A stretch of DNA of 64,000 nucleotides from Bacteroidota bacterium (lineage in GTDB: Bacteria > Bacteroidota > Bacteroidia > Bacteroidales > Prolixibacteraceae). The first letter of the stretch is position 1; each line of letters begins with the position of its first letter. Both the position numbers and the translations under genes were made by a program. Below are positions 35,344-44,204 of this stretch, in pieces. A model generated the notes under the pieces. It had not been told where the DNA came from, made no database searches, and saw only the letters and a program-made list of their open reading frames with translations. The stretch spans positions 59,591 through 123,590 of the forward strand of contig JAHEYT010000032.1 in assembly GCA_023251455.1 (NCBI GenBank), written 5' to 3'.

Positions 35344-36981
35344 TTAGTAGCCGCTGTTCTGGCCTAATGCCGGATTCAAATCTTTTTCAGATTGAGGAAC
35401 GGCCCAAACGTAATCACGGTCTTTATTGAATGTGCGTTTGTCGAGACGGATGTAACCATTGTCAATTCCGGCGTCGCCATATTTTGCACCATGAGGGTAT
35501 CCGTTCAGAGCTGTTTCAGCGGTTTTCCAGCGACGGAGATCATAAATACGCAATCCTTCCAAAGCTAATTCTACACGACGTTCGCGACGGATAGTATTCT
35601 GCATGCTCGCTTTTGATGCTGTTGCGTCGAAAACCAAAGCTCCCGGATCGGTGAACCCTGCACGTGCACGAAGCGCTTTTACTGTCGAGTTCCAGATGGT
35701 TTCGTTCATCTGTCCCAGCTCGTTTTTAGCTTCGGCATACATCAGCAACACGTCGGCATAACGGATCAGGATCAGGTTTAATCCTGAAGTCATGCTTGCC
35801 AATGCAGTTGGGTCGTAGTATTTACGCATGTAATAGCCAGTTGCTGTTGAGTTGGTTCCCTGACCTTTGTACTCATCAACAGCAGAAGCCTGATTTGGAG
35901 CTGTCCCCGGTTTGATATAGATGGTCTGAGTTGTACCGTCCGGTTTTTTCCATGGGAATTCATGGTAAACCACAGTGGAAGTCAAACGCGGGTCGCGGTT
36001 TTTGTATGGCGAAGTTTCGCTGTATCCTGAAGTGGCATCGTTGATGTCTTTTCCGTTCATCATCAGGTAATCGTTAACCAATTCCTGGGTAGGAGCCATG
36101 GCATTTACACGAGCGCCGACCGAAAGCGGGGCAAAATCGTAGTAATTTCCCCAGGTACGCAACGAAGGAACATAGTCCAAATCAAGAATTACCTCGCTGT
36201 TAAACTCGTTAGCTGGAAGGAATAAACCTTCATACGAATTGAATAACGAATACTTTCCGTAGGTATCAGTATTGATCAGCTTTTCGCAGGTTGTTGCCAC
36301 GTTTGCCCAATCGTTGCTGTACAGGTATGTGCGGGCTTTCAGGGCAACTGCAGCTCCCGAAGTGATGCGGCCTTTGTCGGCTTCGGCATATTTTTCTTTT
36401 GCAGGAAGAACTTCAGCAATAGCATCGAGTTCGCTGCGAACAAATGCTAAAACATCAGCCTGTGCCGTGCGGGTAAGCGATTTCGATTCCGAAAGTGTTA
36501 CATCGTGATCGAACAACGGAACATCGCCGAACCAGGTTGTCAGGCGGAAATACAGGTATGCCCTGATGAAGCGGGCTTCAGCTTTCATGCGCGTTTTTAC
36601 CGTTTCGTCCATTCCTGGAACGCGGTCAACGTTTTCGAGGAAGGTGTGGCAGGTCTTAATTCCTGAATAACAATCTTTCCACTCGCCTGAAAAACGTCCG
36701 TTTGAAGCATCGGCCTGACCGGATGAAATGGCTTTTTCGCTTGACGATCCGCGTCCTTCGTACAAATTGTCTGATAACGATTCAGTTTTGAAAAAGTAAT
36801 CGCTGTTGGTCATCTGGCTGTAAGCCATGTTCAAAACCATATTGGCTTTTTCGCCTGAAGTCCAGTAGTTTTCTTCTGTAAACTTGTTGGTAGGAGTCAG
36901 ATCCAGTTCATTGCATGAAGTGAGAAGCAATAATGCGGCACCTGCAACAATCGTACTATATTTTATGAATTTCTGTTTCAT
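35344..36981 (-). CDS. SusD/RagB-family surface glycan-binding lipoprotein (PUL2)
   Basis: This 545-residue SusD-type protein has a lipobox LLTSC (Cys23), the early ARFIRAYLYFRLTTWFGDVPL helix pair, and the C-terminal RRERRVELALEGLRIYDLRRWKTAE motif. The length is normal for the family. It caps the SusC encoded 14 nt upstream and selects alpha-mannan type oligosaccharides by context. Confidence 0.95.
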   Translation of the reverse strand: MKQKFIKYSTIVAGAALLLLTSCNELDLTPTNKFTEENYWTSGEKANMVLNMAYSQMTNSDYFFKTESLSDNLYEGRGSSSEKAISSGQADASNGRFSGEWKDCYSGIKTCHTFLENVDRVPGMDETVKTRMKAEARFIRAYLYFRLTTWFGDVPLFDHDVTLSESKSLTRTAQADVLAFVRSELDAIAEVLPAKEKYAEADKGRITSGAAVALKARTYLYSNDWANVATTCEKLINTDTYGKYSLFNSYEGLFLPANEFNSEVILDLDYVPSLRTWGNYYDFAPLSVGARVNAMAPTQELVNDYLMMNGKDINDATSGYSETSPYKNRDPRLTSTVVYHEFPWKKPDGTTQTIYIKPGTAPNQASAVDEYKGQGTNSTATGYYMRKYYDPTALASMTSGLNLILIRYADVLLMYAEAKNELGQMNETIWNSTVKALRARAGFTDPGALVFDATASKASMQNTIRRERRVELALEGLRIYDLRRWKTAETALNGYPHGAKYGDAGIDNGYIRLDKRTFNKDRDYVWAVPQSEKDLNPALGQNSGY

Positions 36982-36995
36982 AGTGATTCTTTCTT

Positions 36996-39900
36996 TTAAA
37001 ATTCAAGATCTAAACCAAATCCGTAATATTTCAACGTCGGATAGTTACGTCCGCTGTTGGCGCCTGCGCCTCCGGTTCCTCCCATGTTGCTGCCGAATTC
37101 AGTCGATTCAGGATCGATGAATGAATTTTTGGCCAACGTAAACAGGTTTTGTGCATTCACGCTTAAACGCAACTTCTGGATTCCGATTTTAGCACAAACT
37201 TCTTTTGGAATGGTGTAACCAATCTGGATATTTTTCAGGCGCAGATAAGCCGCGTTGAAAATATAGATATCAGAACTTTTCTGGTAATTGTTGGTGTTCG
37301 AGGCCGATCCCGGAGCCGATAGACGTGGCCAGCGGGCATCGGTGTTTACCGGAGTCCAGAAATCGAGCTGATGAGTGTAAATTACATACGAGTAGTTCGA
37401 GTGGAAAGGCTCAACCAATTCGCCACGGAGGAACATATCGCGCTTACCAACACCCTGGATCATCATGCTGAAATCGAAACCTTTCCATGAAACATCGTAG
37501 GTAATACCAAAAGTGTAACGAGGGAAAGCATTTCCAAGAACGGTACGGTCTTTTTCGTCAATTGCGCCGTCGCTGTTCAGGTCTTTGTAACGAACATCGC
37601 CTGGCTGAACGGTAGCTCCGATTGGAAGCGCAGCATCGGCAATCTCTTCGTAGTTATTAAAATAACCATCAGTTTTATATCCGAAATAAGAACCTAAAGC
37701 CTGGCCTTGGCGAATGATTTTTAACATCTGGTCGCTTGAGTTGATTTGTTCGTTTCCGCCAAAATCAATCACCTCGTTTTTCGAGTCAGCAATATTTAAG
37801 TTTACGTTGTGTTTAAATGCTCCTGTTTTGGCGCGGTATCCCAACGTTAATTCCCATCCCTGGTTCTTCATTTCTCCTGCATTTTCTTTGGCAACCGATC
37901 CTCCAAAAGCACTTGGAACAACTGGTGTAAGCAGGATTTGTGAAGTAACCTTGTTGAAATAACCTCCTGAAACGAAGAATTTATTTCTGAAGAAAGAAGC
38001 ATCCACACCAATATCAAAGTTGGCCGATTGCTCCCACTGTAATTCGGTGTTTCCGAAATTGAAACCAGTTCCGGATACAGCTTTGTTATTGAAACCGTAA
38101 GAATTGGTGTACACAGAGTAAGTTGTGAAGTACGAATAATCGTCAACATTTTGGTTTCCCAACACCCCGTACGATCCGCGAAGTTTCAAATCACCAACTC
38201 TTTCTTTGTAGCTGGTCATGAAGTTTTCTTCAGATATTCTCCATCCGGCAGAGATAGAAGGGAAGAAACCCCAGCGATAATCTTTGGCAAATTTCGAAGA
38301 ACCATCGTAACGGAAACTTGCTTCACCGTAATATTTGTCCAGATATGAATATCCGGCGCGACCAAACACAGAATAAATGCTTCTTTGCTGCGTTTGGGCA
38401 GGTGTGTTGTAGCTGGTCGGATCAATTTCGGTTCCCGATTCGGGCAAACCTAAATCACGGTCAGTATATTTCTGTTTAATTTCATTGGCCTGACGGGTGT
38501 ACGACTCGTTTGACACACCCAATAATCCTGAAACGATGTGTTTCTGGGCGAATGTGCGGTTGAAATCCAACAGGAACTGAGTATTCAGAATGTATTTCTT
38601 CTCGTTGTAGTCTTCGGTATTGCGTGTACTGTTGGCAAACGAATTTGGCACAGTTGCGGTTTCGCTGGCATAGAAAGGAACTTCCAGGCTGCGGATATAC
38701 CGGTGGTTGGCGCTAAGATCAAGACCAATAACACCCTTTGCAGTCAAACCTTTGGCTAATTTCAATTCACCGTTTAAGCTACCGATAAAGTTGTCTTCGT
38801 CTTTTTTCTGATAACCACCAGCTTCGAGCATACCCAGCGGGTTAAACTCCGACAAAACATCGTTGATCAGGTAATGACCATTGTCGGCTTTCATTTTATA
38901 GTTGTAGTAATTCGGGATACGGCCACCGTCAACAATCAATGTTCCGGCGCTCGAATTAGGCGCAGTTTGCATCGCACGGTTGTAAGCCATAATGGCGCTG
39001 ATTTTCAGCCTTCCAAATTCGTTTACAATGTTGGTTCTGAAGTTGTATCTTTTGGCACCAAAATCACCTACGAAGTTACTTGCCTGATCGAAGAACCCGG
39101 TTGAAATCAAATAAGTTGATGTTTGGTTTCCGCCCGAAATGCTGGCATTGTAATTTTGCTGAAGGGCGTCTTGCATGATACCATTCAGGAACCATTCGCC
39201 TTCGCCGTTTTGCTGGAAGGTGCGGATTTGTTCGGGAGAATAGATAGGAGATGACCCTCCGTTGATTAATGCCTGATTTTTCAGGAGTGCATTCTCGTAA
39301 CCTTTTACCGGAGAGTAAAGAATGTCAGGACTTTGAAGTCCGACCATTGAGTTGAAACGTACAGTTGGTTTTCCGTTGTTGGATCCTTTTTTGGTAGTCA
39401 CCAAAATAACCCCGTTTGACGAACGCGAACCGTAGATGGCAACACTACCGGCGTCTTTCAATACCGAAACATTATCAATATCGGCAGGGTTCAGCTTGTT
39501 CAGGCTTTCCATTTCAGTGATGATTCCGTCGATAACAATCAGCGGGTCGTTGTTATTCATTGTACTTACCCCGCGAATGTTGATGTTCATGCTGTTATCG
39601 TTCGGATTCATACTTTTTTGCTGAATTGTAAGGTTGGCCGATGCTCCTTGGAGGGCTTGCATGGTATTTCCAACCGGCCGGTCTTCAATCAGCTTTGCAC
39701 TTACCTGGTCAACGGCGCCAATCAGGTTTCTCTTCTGGCGTGTTCCGTAACCCACAACAACCACTTCGTCAACACCAATTGTCTCTTCCTGAAGCATCAC
39801 ATTAATTTGTGTTTTGCCACCAACTGCTTTTTCCTGCGTTTTCATGCCCACAAATGAATAAACCAGCGTAGCATTTTCAGGAAGGTTGTTGAACGTGTAG

Positions 39901-40400
39901 TTTCCGTTTGTGTCGGTTATGGTACCATTGGTAGTCCCTTTTACAGCAACCGAAACCCCGGGCATGGGTAATCCCGACGAATCGGTTACTTTTCCCGTGA
40001 CGTTTTTTTGTTGCGAAGTTCCATTGAGTTTTGTGCCTTCCAGAAACAGCATAATATGACGATCGTTAATCGAATATTTGACACTGGTCCCTTCAAAAAG
40101 TACCGAAAGGGTTTGTTCAATATTCTTACCCTTTACATCAACATCAACCTTCCGGTTCATATCGATATACTCGGCGCTGTATGCAAAGCGGAATTCGCTC
40201 TGGTTCTCAATGGCTTCCAAAACATCTGAAACCCGGGTATTCCGGAAATCCAGATTTAGTTTGGTTGACTGACTGTAAAGACTGGCAGAAACCTGCATCA
40301 GTCCTACAAATAAAAACAGGAATGTTAGACGCATAATTCTAAAACATTTTTTGTTCCAGATCAGAGGAATTGGTCCTCTGATAACTGATTTTTTTTTCAT
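36996..40400 (-). CDS. SusC/RagA-family TonB-dependent transporter with STN domain (PUL2)
   Basis: This 1134-residue outer-membrane transporter has a signal segment ~20-45, STN domain ~47-117 (LNLDFRNTRVSDVLEAIEN), CarboxypepD_reg-like domain ~133-210 (GKVTDSSGLPMPGVSVAVKG), plug ~215-335 with VDEVVVVGYGTRQKRN and SSNGVILVTTKKG, and a C-terminal barrel ending in aromatic-polar residues. The STN domain couples uptake to the FecR/sigma pair encoded upstream. The start codon overlaps a predicted antisense promoter (40400-40407). Confidence 0.95.
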   Translation of the reverse strand: MKKKSVIRGPIPLIWNKKCFRIMRLTFLFLFVGLMQVSASLYSQSTKLNLDFRNTRVSDVLEAIENQSEFRFAYSAEYIDMNRKVDVDVKGKNIEQTLSVLFEGTSVKYSINDRHIMLFLEGTKLNGTSQQKNVTGKVTDSSGLPMPGVSVAVKGTTNGTITDTNGNYTFNNLPENATLVYSFVGMKTQEKAVGGKTQINVMLQEETIGVDEVVVVGYGTRQKRNLIGAVDQVSAKLIEDRPVGNTMQALQGASANLTIQQKSMNPNDNSMNINIRGVSTMNNNDPLIVIDGIITEMESLNKLNPADIDNVSVLKDAGSVAIYGSRSSNGVILVTTKKGSNNGKPTVRFNSMVGLQSPDILYSPVKGYENALLKNQALINGGSSPIYSPEQIRTFQQNGEGEWFLNGIMQDALQQNYNASISGGNQTSTYLISTGFFDQASNFVGDFGAKRYNFRTNIVNEFGRLKISAIMAYNRAMQTAPNSSAGTLIVDGGRIPNYYNYKMKADNGHYLINDVLSEFNPLGMLEAGGYQKKDEDNFIGSLNGELKLAKGLTAKGVIGLDLSANHRYIRSLEVPFYASETATVPNSFANSTRNTEDYNEKKYILNTQFLLDFNRTFAQKHIVSGLLGVSNESYTRQANEIKQKYTDRDLGLPESGTEIDPTSYNTPAQTQQRSIYSVFGRAGYSYLDKYYGEASFRYDGSSKFAKDYRWGFFPSISAGWRISEENFMTSYKERVGDLKLRGSYGVLGNQNVDDYSYFTTYSVYTNSYGFNNKAVSGTGFNFGNTELQWEQSANFDIGVDASFFRNKFFVSGGYFNKVTSQILLTPVVPSAFGGSVAKENAGEMKNQGWELTLGYRAKTGAFKHNVNLNIADSKNEVIDFGGNEQINSSDQMLKIIRQGQALGSYFGYKTDGYFNNYEEIADAALPIGATVQPGDVRYKDLNSDGAIDEKDRTVLGNAFPRYTFGITYDVSWKGFDFSMMIQGVGKRDMFLRGELVEPFHSNYSYVIYTHQLDFWTPVNTDARWPRLSAPGSASNTNNYQKSSDIYIFNAAYLRLKNIQIGYTIPKEVCAKIGIQKLRLSVNAQNLFTLAKNSFIDPESTEFGSNMGGTGGAGANSGRNYPTLKYYGFGLDLEF

Positions 40401-40413
40401 AGTTTTGAATGAT

Positions 40414-40487
40414 TTTGTTATTAAAAAATTCCATTTTTTAATGGGTTTTTACCGACCGGGAAGCGTTGCCGCGCTTTCCGGTTTTTT
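40414..40487 (+). ncRNA. Predicted cis-antisense RNA in the FecR-SusC gap of PUL2 (about 74 nt)
   Basis: On the plus strand, opposite SusC, tagttttg (40400-40407) matches TAnnTTTG and starts at the base pairing with the A of the SusC start codon. A 10-bp stem with one G.T wobble (40456-40465 with 40472-40481) is followed by six T (40482-40487), an intrinsic terminator. An RNA starting near 40414 would be about 74 nt, close to the 78 nt reported for B. fragilis DonS, and complementary to the SusC leader. Ends are inferred. Confidence 0.6.
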
Positions 40488-40526
40488 ATTTACCCATTTT
40501 GCTGTTTGTATCCCGATTATTCCATG

Positions 40527-41519
40527 TTATTTAAGTTTAGTTTTATTGTGTTTTAGCTTAATTACGTTTTTGTCCTGAATGGCAATTACCGGTGTAATTT
40601 TTTCCATCAGGCTAAGCACACTGCTTAAGTCCTCGTTTTTGATGGTGAAAGTGTAGGGCATGTTTTTAATGGCATCATCCACTTCAAATTTCTGGTTGTA
40701 GCGCTTCTCCAGTTTAATTACCAACTCGCTCAACGGAAGATCGTAAATGTTGATCAGCCCGTCTTTCCATGAGGTGTACAGGTTGGTATTTACCTTGCCA
40801 ACGGCCAGTTTTTTCTTCTCTTTGTCGAACGAGGCTAATTCTCCCGGTATCATTTCTTTTCTGAATTGGGAATCAGTAGTTGAAGTCAGCTCTACTTTCC
40901 CTTTTTCGAGTACCACCTGAATATTTCCTTCTTCCGGATAATCCGAAACCGAAAACTCGGTTCCCAGTACTTTTACATGCAATCCCGAACTGCTCACGAT
41001 TAATGGCACCTCAGCATTGTGTTTGACTTTGAAAAATGCTTCACCCACCAGTTCGATGTCGCGGTTGGTGGCCGAGAACCGATTGTTGTATTTGATTGAC
41101 GAACCTGAATTAACCCACACTACCGAACTGTCGGGTAAAACTACTTTCGAGATTTGGCCATAATCGGCAGCCACAGTTGTATAAACAAGCTGGTTGTTTG
41201 AACGGTCGAAAGAAAGAATATAGACCAGCGCTGGAACAGCAATCAGGACCAGAAAAATGGCAGCGTATCTGAAAAAACTCAGCGTCCGTTGTTTGCGCTG
41301 AACGTCGTGCTGCAATTGCTCCATCATCCGGTTTTGGATGGAAGCCCAGTCGCTGACAAATTCAGTTGGAACATCCTCTTTCACTACTTCAGCTTTCCAC
41401 GCTTCTTTTATCTGCTGAAATTCACCAAGGTGTTCTTCCTTTCTGACCCAGTGAAGCAGTTCGTTTTGCTCGGCGGCGGAGCTTTTTCCTCTTAAATATT
41501 TTGTGACGATTGATTCCAT
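40527..41519 (-). CDS. FecR-family anti-sigma factor (PUL2)
   Basis: This protein of about 330 residues has a cytoplasmic N-terminal sigma-binding region (VTKYLRGKSSAAEQNELLHW), one membrane helix near residues 85-105 (FFRYAAIFLVLIAVPALVYI), a FecR domain (LPDSSVVWVNSGSSIKYNNRF, GEAFFKV, VKVLGTEFSVSDY) and a C-terminal DUF4974 domain (IYDLPLSELVIKLEKRYNQKF). Starts at 41519, 41528 and 41579 are all possible. 41519 fits family alignments best because the extra upstream residues are not conserved. It lies between the sigma gene and SusC. Confidence 0.9.
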   Translation of the reverse strand: MESIVTKYLRGKSSAAEQNELLHWVRKEEHLGEFQQIKEAWKAEVVKEDVPTEFVSDWASIQNRMMEQLQHDVQRKQRTLSFFRYAAIFLVLIAVPALVYILSFDRSNNQLVYTTVAADYGQISKVVLPDSSVVWVNSGSSIKYNNRFSATNRDIELVGEAFFKVKHNAEVPLIVSSSGLHVKVLGTEFSVSDYPEEGNIQVVLEKGKVELTSTTDSQFRKEMIPGELASFDKEKKKLAVGKVNTNLYTSWKDGLINIYDLPLSELVIKLEKRYNQKFEVDDAIKNMPYTFTIKNEDLSSVLSLMEKITPVIAIQDKNVIKLKHNKTKLK

Positions 41520-41690
41520 TCTATACATGTTTCGTGATGAGTACACCGTTTTTTCAAAAACCCTACCTTCTGAAAACATATTTTTTTAATCCCGGCGGGC
41601 TCCGGATTAAAATCATGTATTATGAAGCAAGGTTGGTAGTGATTTTATAACTGTTGTCCGTCGAAAGGAATTCAGGATGGTTTGGGCTAT

Positions 41691-42293
41691 CTATTTTAAT
41701 ATCATTGCTATAAGTAATGATAGTAAAGGGAATTCTTTCAGCATTTCAGTTCTGATTTGTTCTTTGGCCTGGTGTAGGTGTTTTTCAACAGCTTTTACTG
41801 AGATTCCTAATTCTTCGGCCACTTCCTTATTCTTTTTCCCTTCAATTTTAGCCTTTATAAATACCAGTTTTCGTTTTTCCGGAAGGTTATCAACCGATTC
41901 TCGAATGGCCTCAATCAGACTTTCTTCAAGCGTTTTTTCTTCGCGCCCGGTAAAATCCAACTGGTAAAGGTGTTGCAATTCGTTTTCTCCGATTGCGCTT
42001 ATACTTTTATCAATTAACTCGTTTTTCTGGTCGCGCAGGTAGTTGAGGCACCGGTTTCGGAGCATAACAAACAGCAAACTCTCAACTGACTGATTCGGGC
42101 TGATCGTTAAGCGTTTTTCCCACAGACGCACAAAACACTCCTGAACCAGGTCGTTGGCCTGAGCCTGATCGTGAATAAAAAGTTTGCAATAGCCGAGCAT
42201 ACGAGGAAAAGTTTGCTTGAACAGTTCCTCGTAAGCAGAAGGATTGCCTTCTTTTAACCGGATATTTAGCTGAGTATTTTCCACTAAACACAA
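41691..42293 (-). CDS. ECF-type RNA polymerase sigma factor (PUL2 regulator)
   Basis: This 200-residue ECF sigma factor carries region 2 (FPRMLGYCKLFIHDQAQANDLVQECFVRLWEK) and region 4 (NLPEKRKLVFIKAKIEGKKNKEVAEELGISVKAVEKHLHQA). It sits first in the sigma-FecR-SusC-SusD-SusE gene order of PUL2 and is expected to be held at the membrane by the FecR protein until SusC signals. It is divergent from the PQQ dehydrogenase gene, with which it shares the repeat-bearing gap 42294-42423. Confidence 0.93.
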   Translation of the reverse strand: MCLVENTQLNIRLKEGNPSAYEELFKQTFPRMLGYCKLFIHDQAQANDLVQECFVRLWEKRLTISPNQSVESLLFVMLRNRCLNYLRDQKNELIDKSISAIGENELQHLYQLDFTGREEKTLEESLIEAIRESVDNLPEKRKLVFIKAKIEGKKNKEVAEELGISVKAVEKHLHQAKEQIRTEMLKEFPLLSLLIAMILK

Positions 42294-42322
42294 AGGAAAA
42301 TGAATTTTTTATTTAATCCATG

Positions 42323-42405
42323 CAATTGACGACTTTTAAACTGAACCAATTTTGTTGAGCTTCAAAATCAACAATTGACTTTGTATCCTGTTTAAACAGA
42401 ACCAA
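42323..42405. repeat. Paired 15-bp repeats and palindrome in a divergent promoter region
   Basis: Two 15-bp direct repeats (42335-42349 and 42391-42405, 14 of 15 matching, core tttaaac-gaaccaa) start 56 bp apart. The shorter match caattgac (42323-42330 and 42372-42379) repeats in the same order. The second copy contains a perfect 12-bp palindrome ctgtttaaacag (42388-42399). The position between the divergent sigma and PQQ-dehydrogenase genes suggests operator sites. Confidence 0.5.
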
Positions 42406-42423
42406 CATTAAAACTTAGGAACT

Positions 42424-43824
42424 ATGAAGCTATTTCTTTTTGCAACTGTACCCTTATTTTTGATTTCCATAGTGGGAATGTGTAATTCGAAGGATGAAAA
42501 TGGGTCGCTTAACACGAACCAACCTTCAGCCAAAGATAATTTCCTGAAATACTGTGCCGGTTGCCATGGATCAAAAATGGAACGTTTTGCCGGGAATACA
42601 TGGGAAGCGTTTAAAGCTGGTGGCGATTTGACTGGTGTCATGCGCAGCGGTTTGCCCGAACTGGGAATGCCCTCATTTGAAAAAGCTTTTACCCAAGCCG
42701 AGATGAAAGCTATTTCAGATTATATACTGGAGATGAAAGATAAAAAGGAAGCTCCTGTGGCGACAAAGTTTCCTGCCGTGGTTCGCTCTAAACATCAGGC
42801 TTTCAAAATTGATACGGTTGCCAAAGGGCTCGATGTTCCTTGGGGAATCGCGTTTTTGCCCGATGGCGATATGCTTGTAACTGAGCGTAGCGGACAACTG
42901 TTCCGTTTCAGCGGAGGCAAATTGAAGGCTATCATTTCCGGAGTTCCTGAAGTTATGGCACAGGGGCAAGGTGGATTGATGGACGTTGTTTTGCATCCGA
43001 AATACAAGGAAAATGGCTGGATTTACATTTCGTATTCGCAGAAAGCACCGAATGGAGTAGGAGGGAATACGGCAATTTTCAGGACTAAGTTGAAAAATAA
43101 TCAGTTGGTTGAAAAGCAGGAAATCTTTAAAGCCATGCCAAATTCGACCAAAGGAGTTCATTTTGGTTGCCGTATGGTTTTCGACGATCAGGGGTATTTG
43201 TATTTTGGAGTTGGCGAACGCGGAGAGATGTCGAATGCCCAAACTTTAACCAATCATTGTGGCAAAATCCATCGCATCTTCGACGATGGCCGCATTCCCC
43301 CTGATAACCCGTTTGTAAATACTTCCGGAGCAATGCCAACCATTTATTCCTATGGACATCGTAATCCGCAGGGAATCGATATTCATCCGGTTTCGCGGCG
43401 GATTTACAATAACGAACATGGCCCGCGTGGTGGCGACGAAATTAATCTGGTGGGCAAAGGCAACAACTATGGTTGGCCGGTGATCACTTATGGAATCAAT
43501 TACGACGGAACCGTCCTGTCAAAATTAACTGCAAAAGAAGGAATGGAACAGCCTGTATTTCAGTGGACACCTTCAATTGGCCCAAGCAGCATGAAATTTG
43601 TAGTTGGCGACCGTTATCCGGGATGGAAAGGCGATATTTTGAGCGGCTCGCTGAGTTTTAAATATCTCGAACGTGTTCATCTGGAAGGCGGTAAAGTGAC
43701 CGAGCAGGAAAAATTGCTCGAAAATGCAGGCCGGGTGCGCCATGTAACGATTAGTCCCGATGGCTATATTTATGTTGCGGTTGAGAGTCCGGGAATCATT
43801 GTCAAGCTAGTGCCGGTGAATTAA
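42424..43824 (+). CDS. Cytochrome c / PQQ-dependent sugar dehydrogenase fusion
   Basis: This 466-residue exported protein oxidises an aldose outside the cytoplasm and passes electrons to its own haem. After an N-terminal signal, residues ~38-105 form a class I cytochrome c domain with CAGCH (Cys44, Cys47, His48) and a probable distal Met82 in LGMPSF. Residues ~130-465 form the glucose/sorbosone dehydrogenase six-bladed propeller (GLDVPWGIAFLPDG, TERSGQ, GQGGLMDVVLHP, GHRNPQGI, NEHGPRGGDEIN), the pattern of soluble PQQ aldose dehydrogenases. The substrate is not determined. No PQQ biosynthesis genes are in view, so the cofactor may be scavenged. It is divergent from the PUL2 sigma gene. Confidence 0.88.
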   Translation: MKLFLFATVPLFLISIVGMCNSKDENGSLNTNQPSAKDNFLKYCAGCHGSKMERFAGNTWEAFKAGGDLTGVMRSGLPELGMPSFEKAFTQAEMKAISDYILEMKDKKEAPVATKFPAVVRSKHQAFKIDTVAKGLDVPWGIAFLPDGDMLVTERSGQLFRFSGGKLKAIISGVPEVMAQGQGGLMDVVLHPKYKENGWIYISYSQKAPNGVGGNTAIFRTKLKNNQLVEKQEIFKAMPNSTKGVHFGCRMVFDDQGYLYFGVGERGEMSNAQTLTNHCGKIHRIFDDGRIPPDNPFVNTSGAMPTIYSYGHRNPQGIDIHPVSRRIYNNEHGPRGGDEINLVGKGNNYGWPVITYGINYDGTVLSKLTAKEGMEQPVFQWTPSIGPSSMKFVVGDRYPGWKGDILSGSLSFKYLERVHLEGGKVTEQEKLLENAGRVRHVTISPDGYIYVAVESPGIIVKLVPVN

Positions 43825-43919
43825 ATTTCATAAACCTATTATCAAACAGGCGATTTTGCGAAACCGTATAAATGAGATTTCTGTAAATACTTTAAAATCA
43901 AAAACGAAAGGAGCCGATT

Positions 43920-44135
43920 ATGCCTGAAAGTGTTTACAAAATTATCGAACTGGTAGGTACAAGCAGCGAATCGTGGGAAAAAGCTGCTGCCAATGCAATT
44001 GCAAAAGCCTCCGAAACCCTGCGCGAACTTCGCATTGCCGAAGTTAGTTCAATGGATTTGACCATCAAAGATGGCAAAGTTGAAAGCTACCGTACAAAAC
44101 TGAAAGTTTCATTCAAATTTGAAGGCCATCACTAA
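43920..44135 (+). CDS. Dodecin-family small protein
   Basis: This 71-residue protein matches the dodecin fold (beta-alpha-beta-beta): VYKIIELVGTSSESWEKAA, a helix to about 38, then KDGKVESYRTKLKVSFKFE. Dodecins form hollow dodecamers that store flavins. In flavin-binding dodecins a Trp follows the Arg near residue 38 (RW.EV) and stacks on the isoalloxazine ring. Here the segment reads RIAEV with Ile39, so classic flavin stacking is doubtful and another ligand or role is possible. It lies 95 nt downstream of the PQQ dehydrogenase, perhaps cotranscribed. Confidence 0.87.
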   Translation: MPESVYKIIELVGTSSESWEKAAANAIAKASETLRELRIAEVSSMDLTIKDGKVESYRTKLKVSFKFEGHH

Positions 44136-44154
44136 ATGATTGTTGGTTGAAAAC

Positions 44155-44199
44155 AAACGAAAAGGACAAATCCAAATTGAGGGTTCGTCCTTTTCGTTT
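44155..44199. terminator. Bidirectional terminator between dodecin and the PUL3 GH2 gene
   Basis: A perfect 13-bp stem (44155-44167 with 44187-44199) has A/T-rich flanks on both sides. It ends the dodecin transcript (+) and the GH2 transcript (-). Confidence 0.85.
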
Positions 44200-44204
44200 T
44201 CAAT

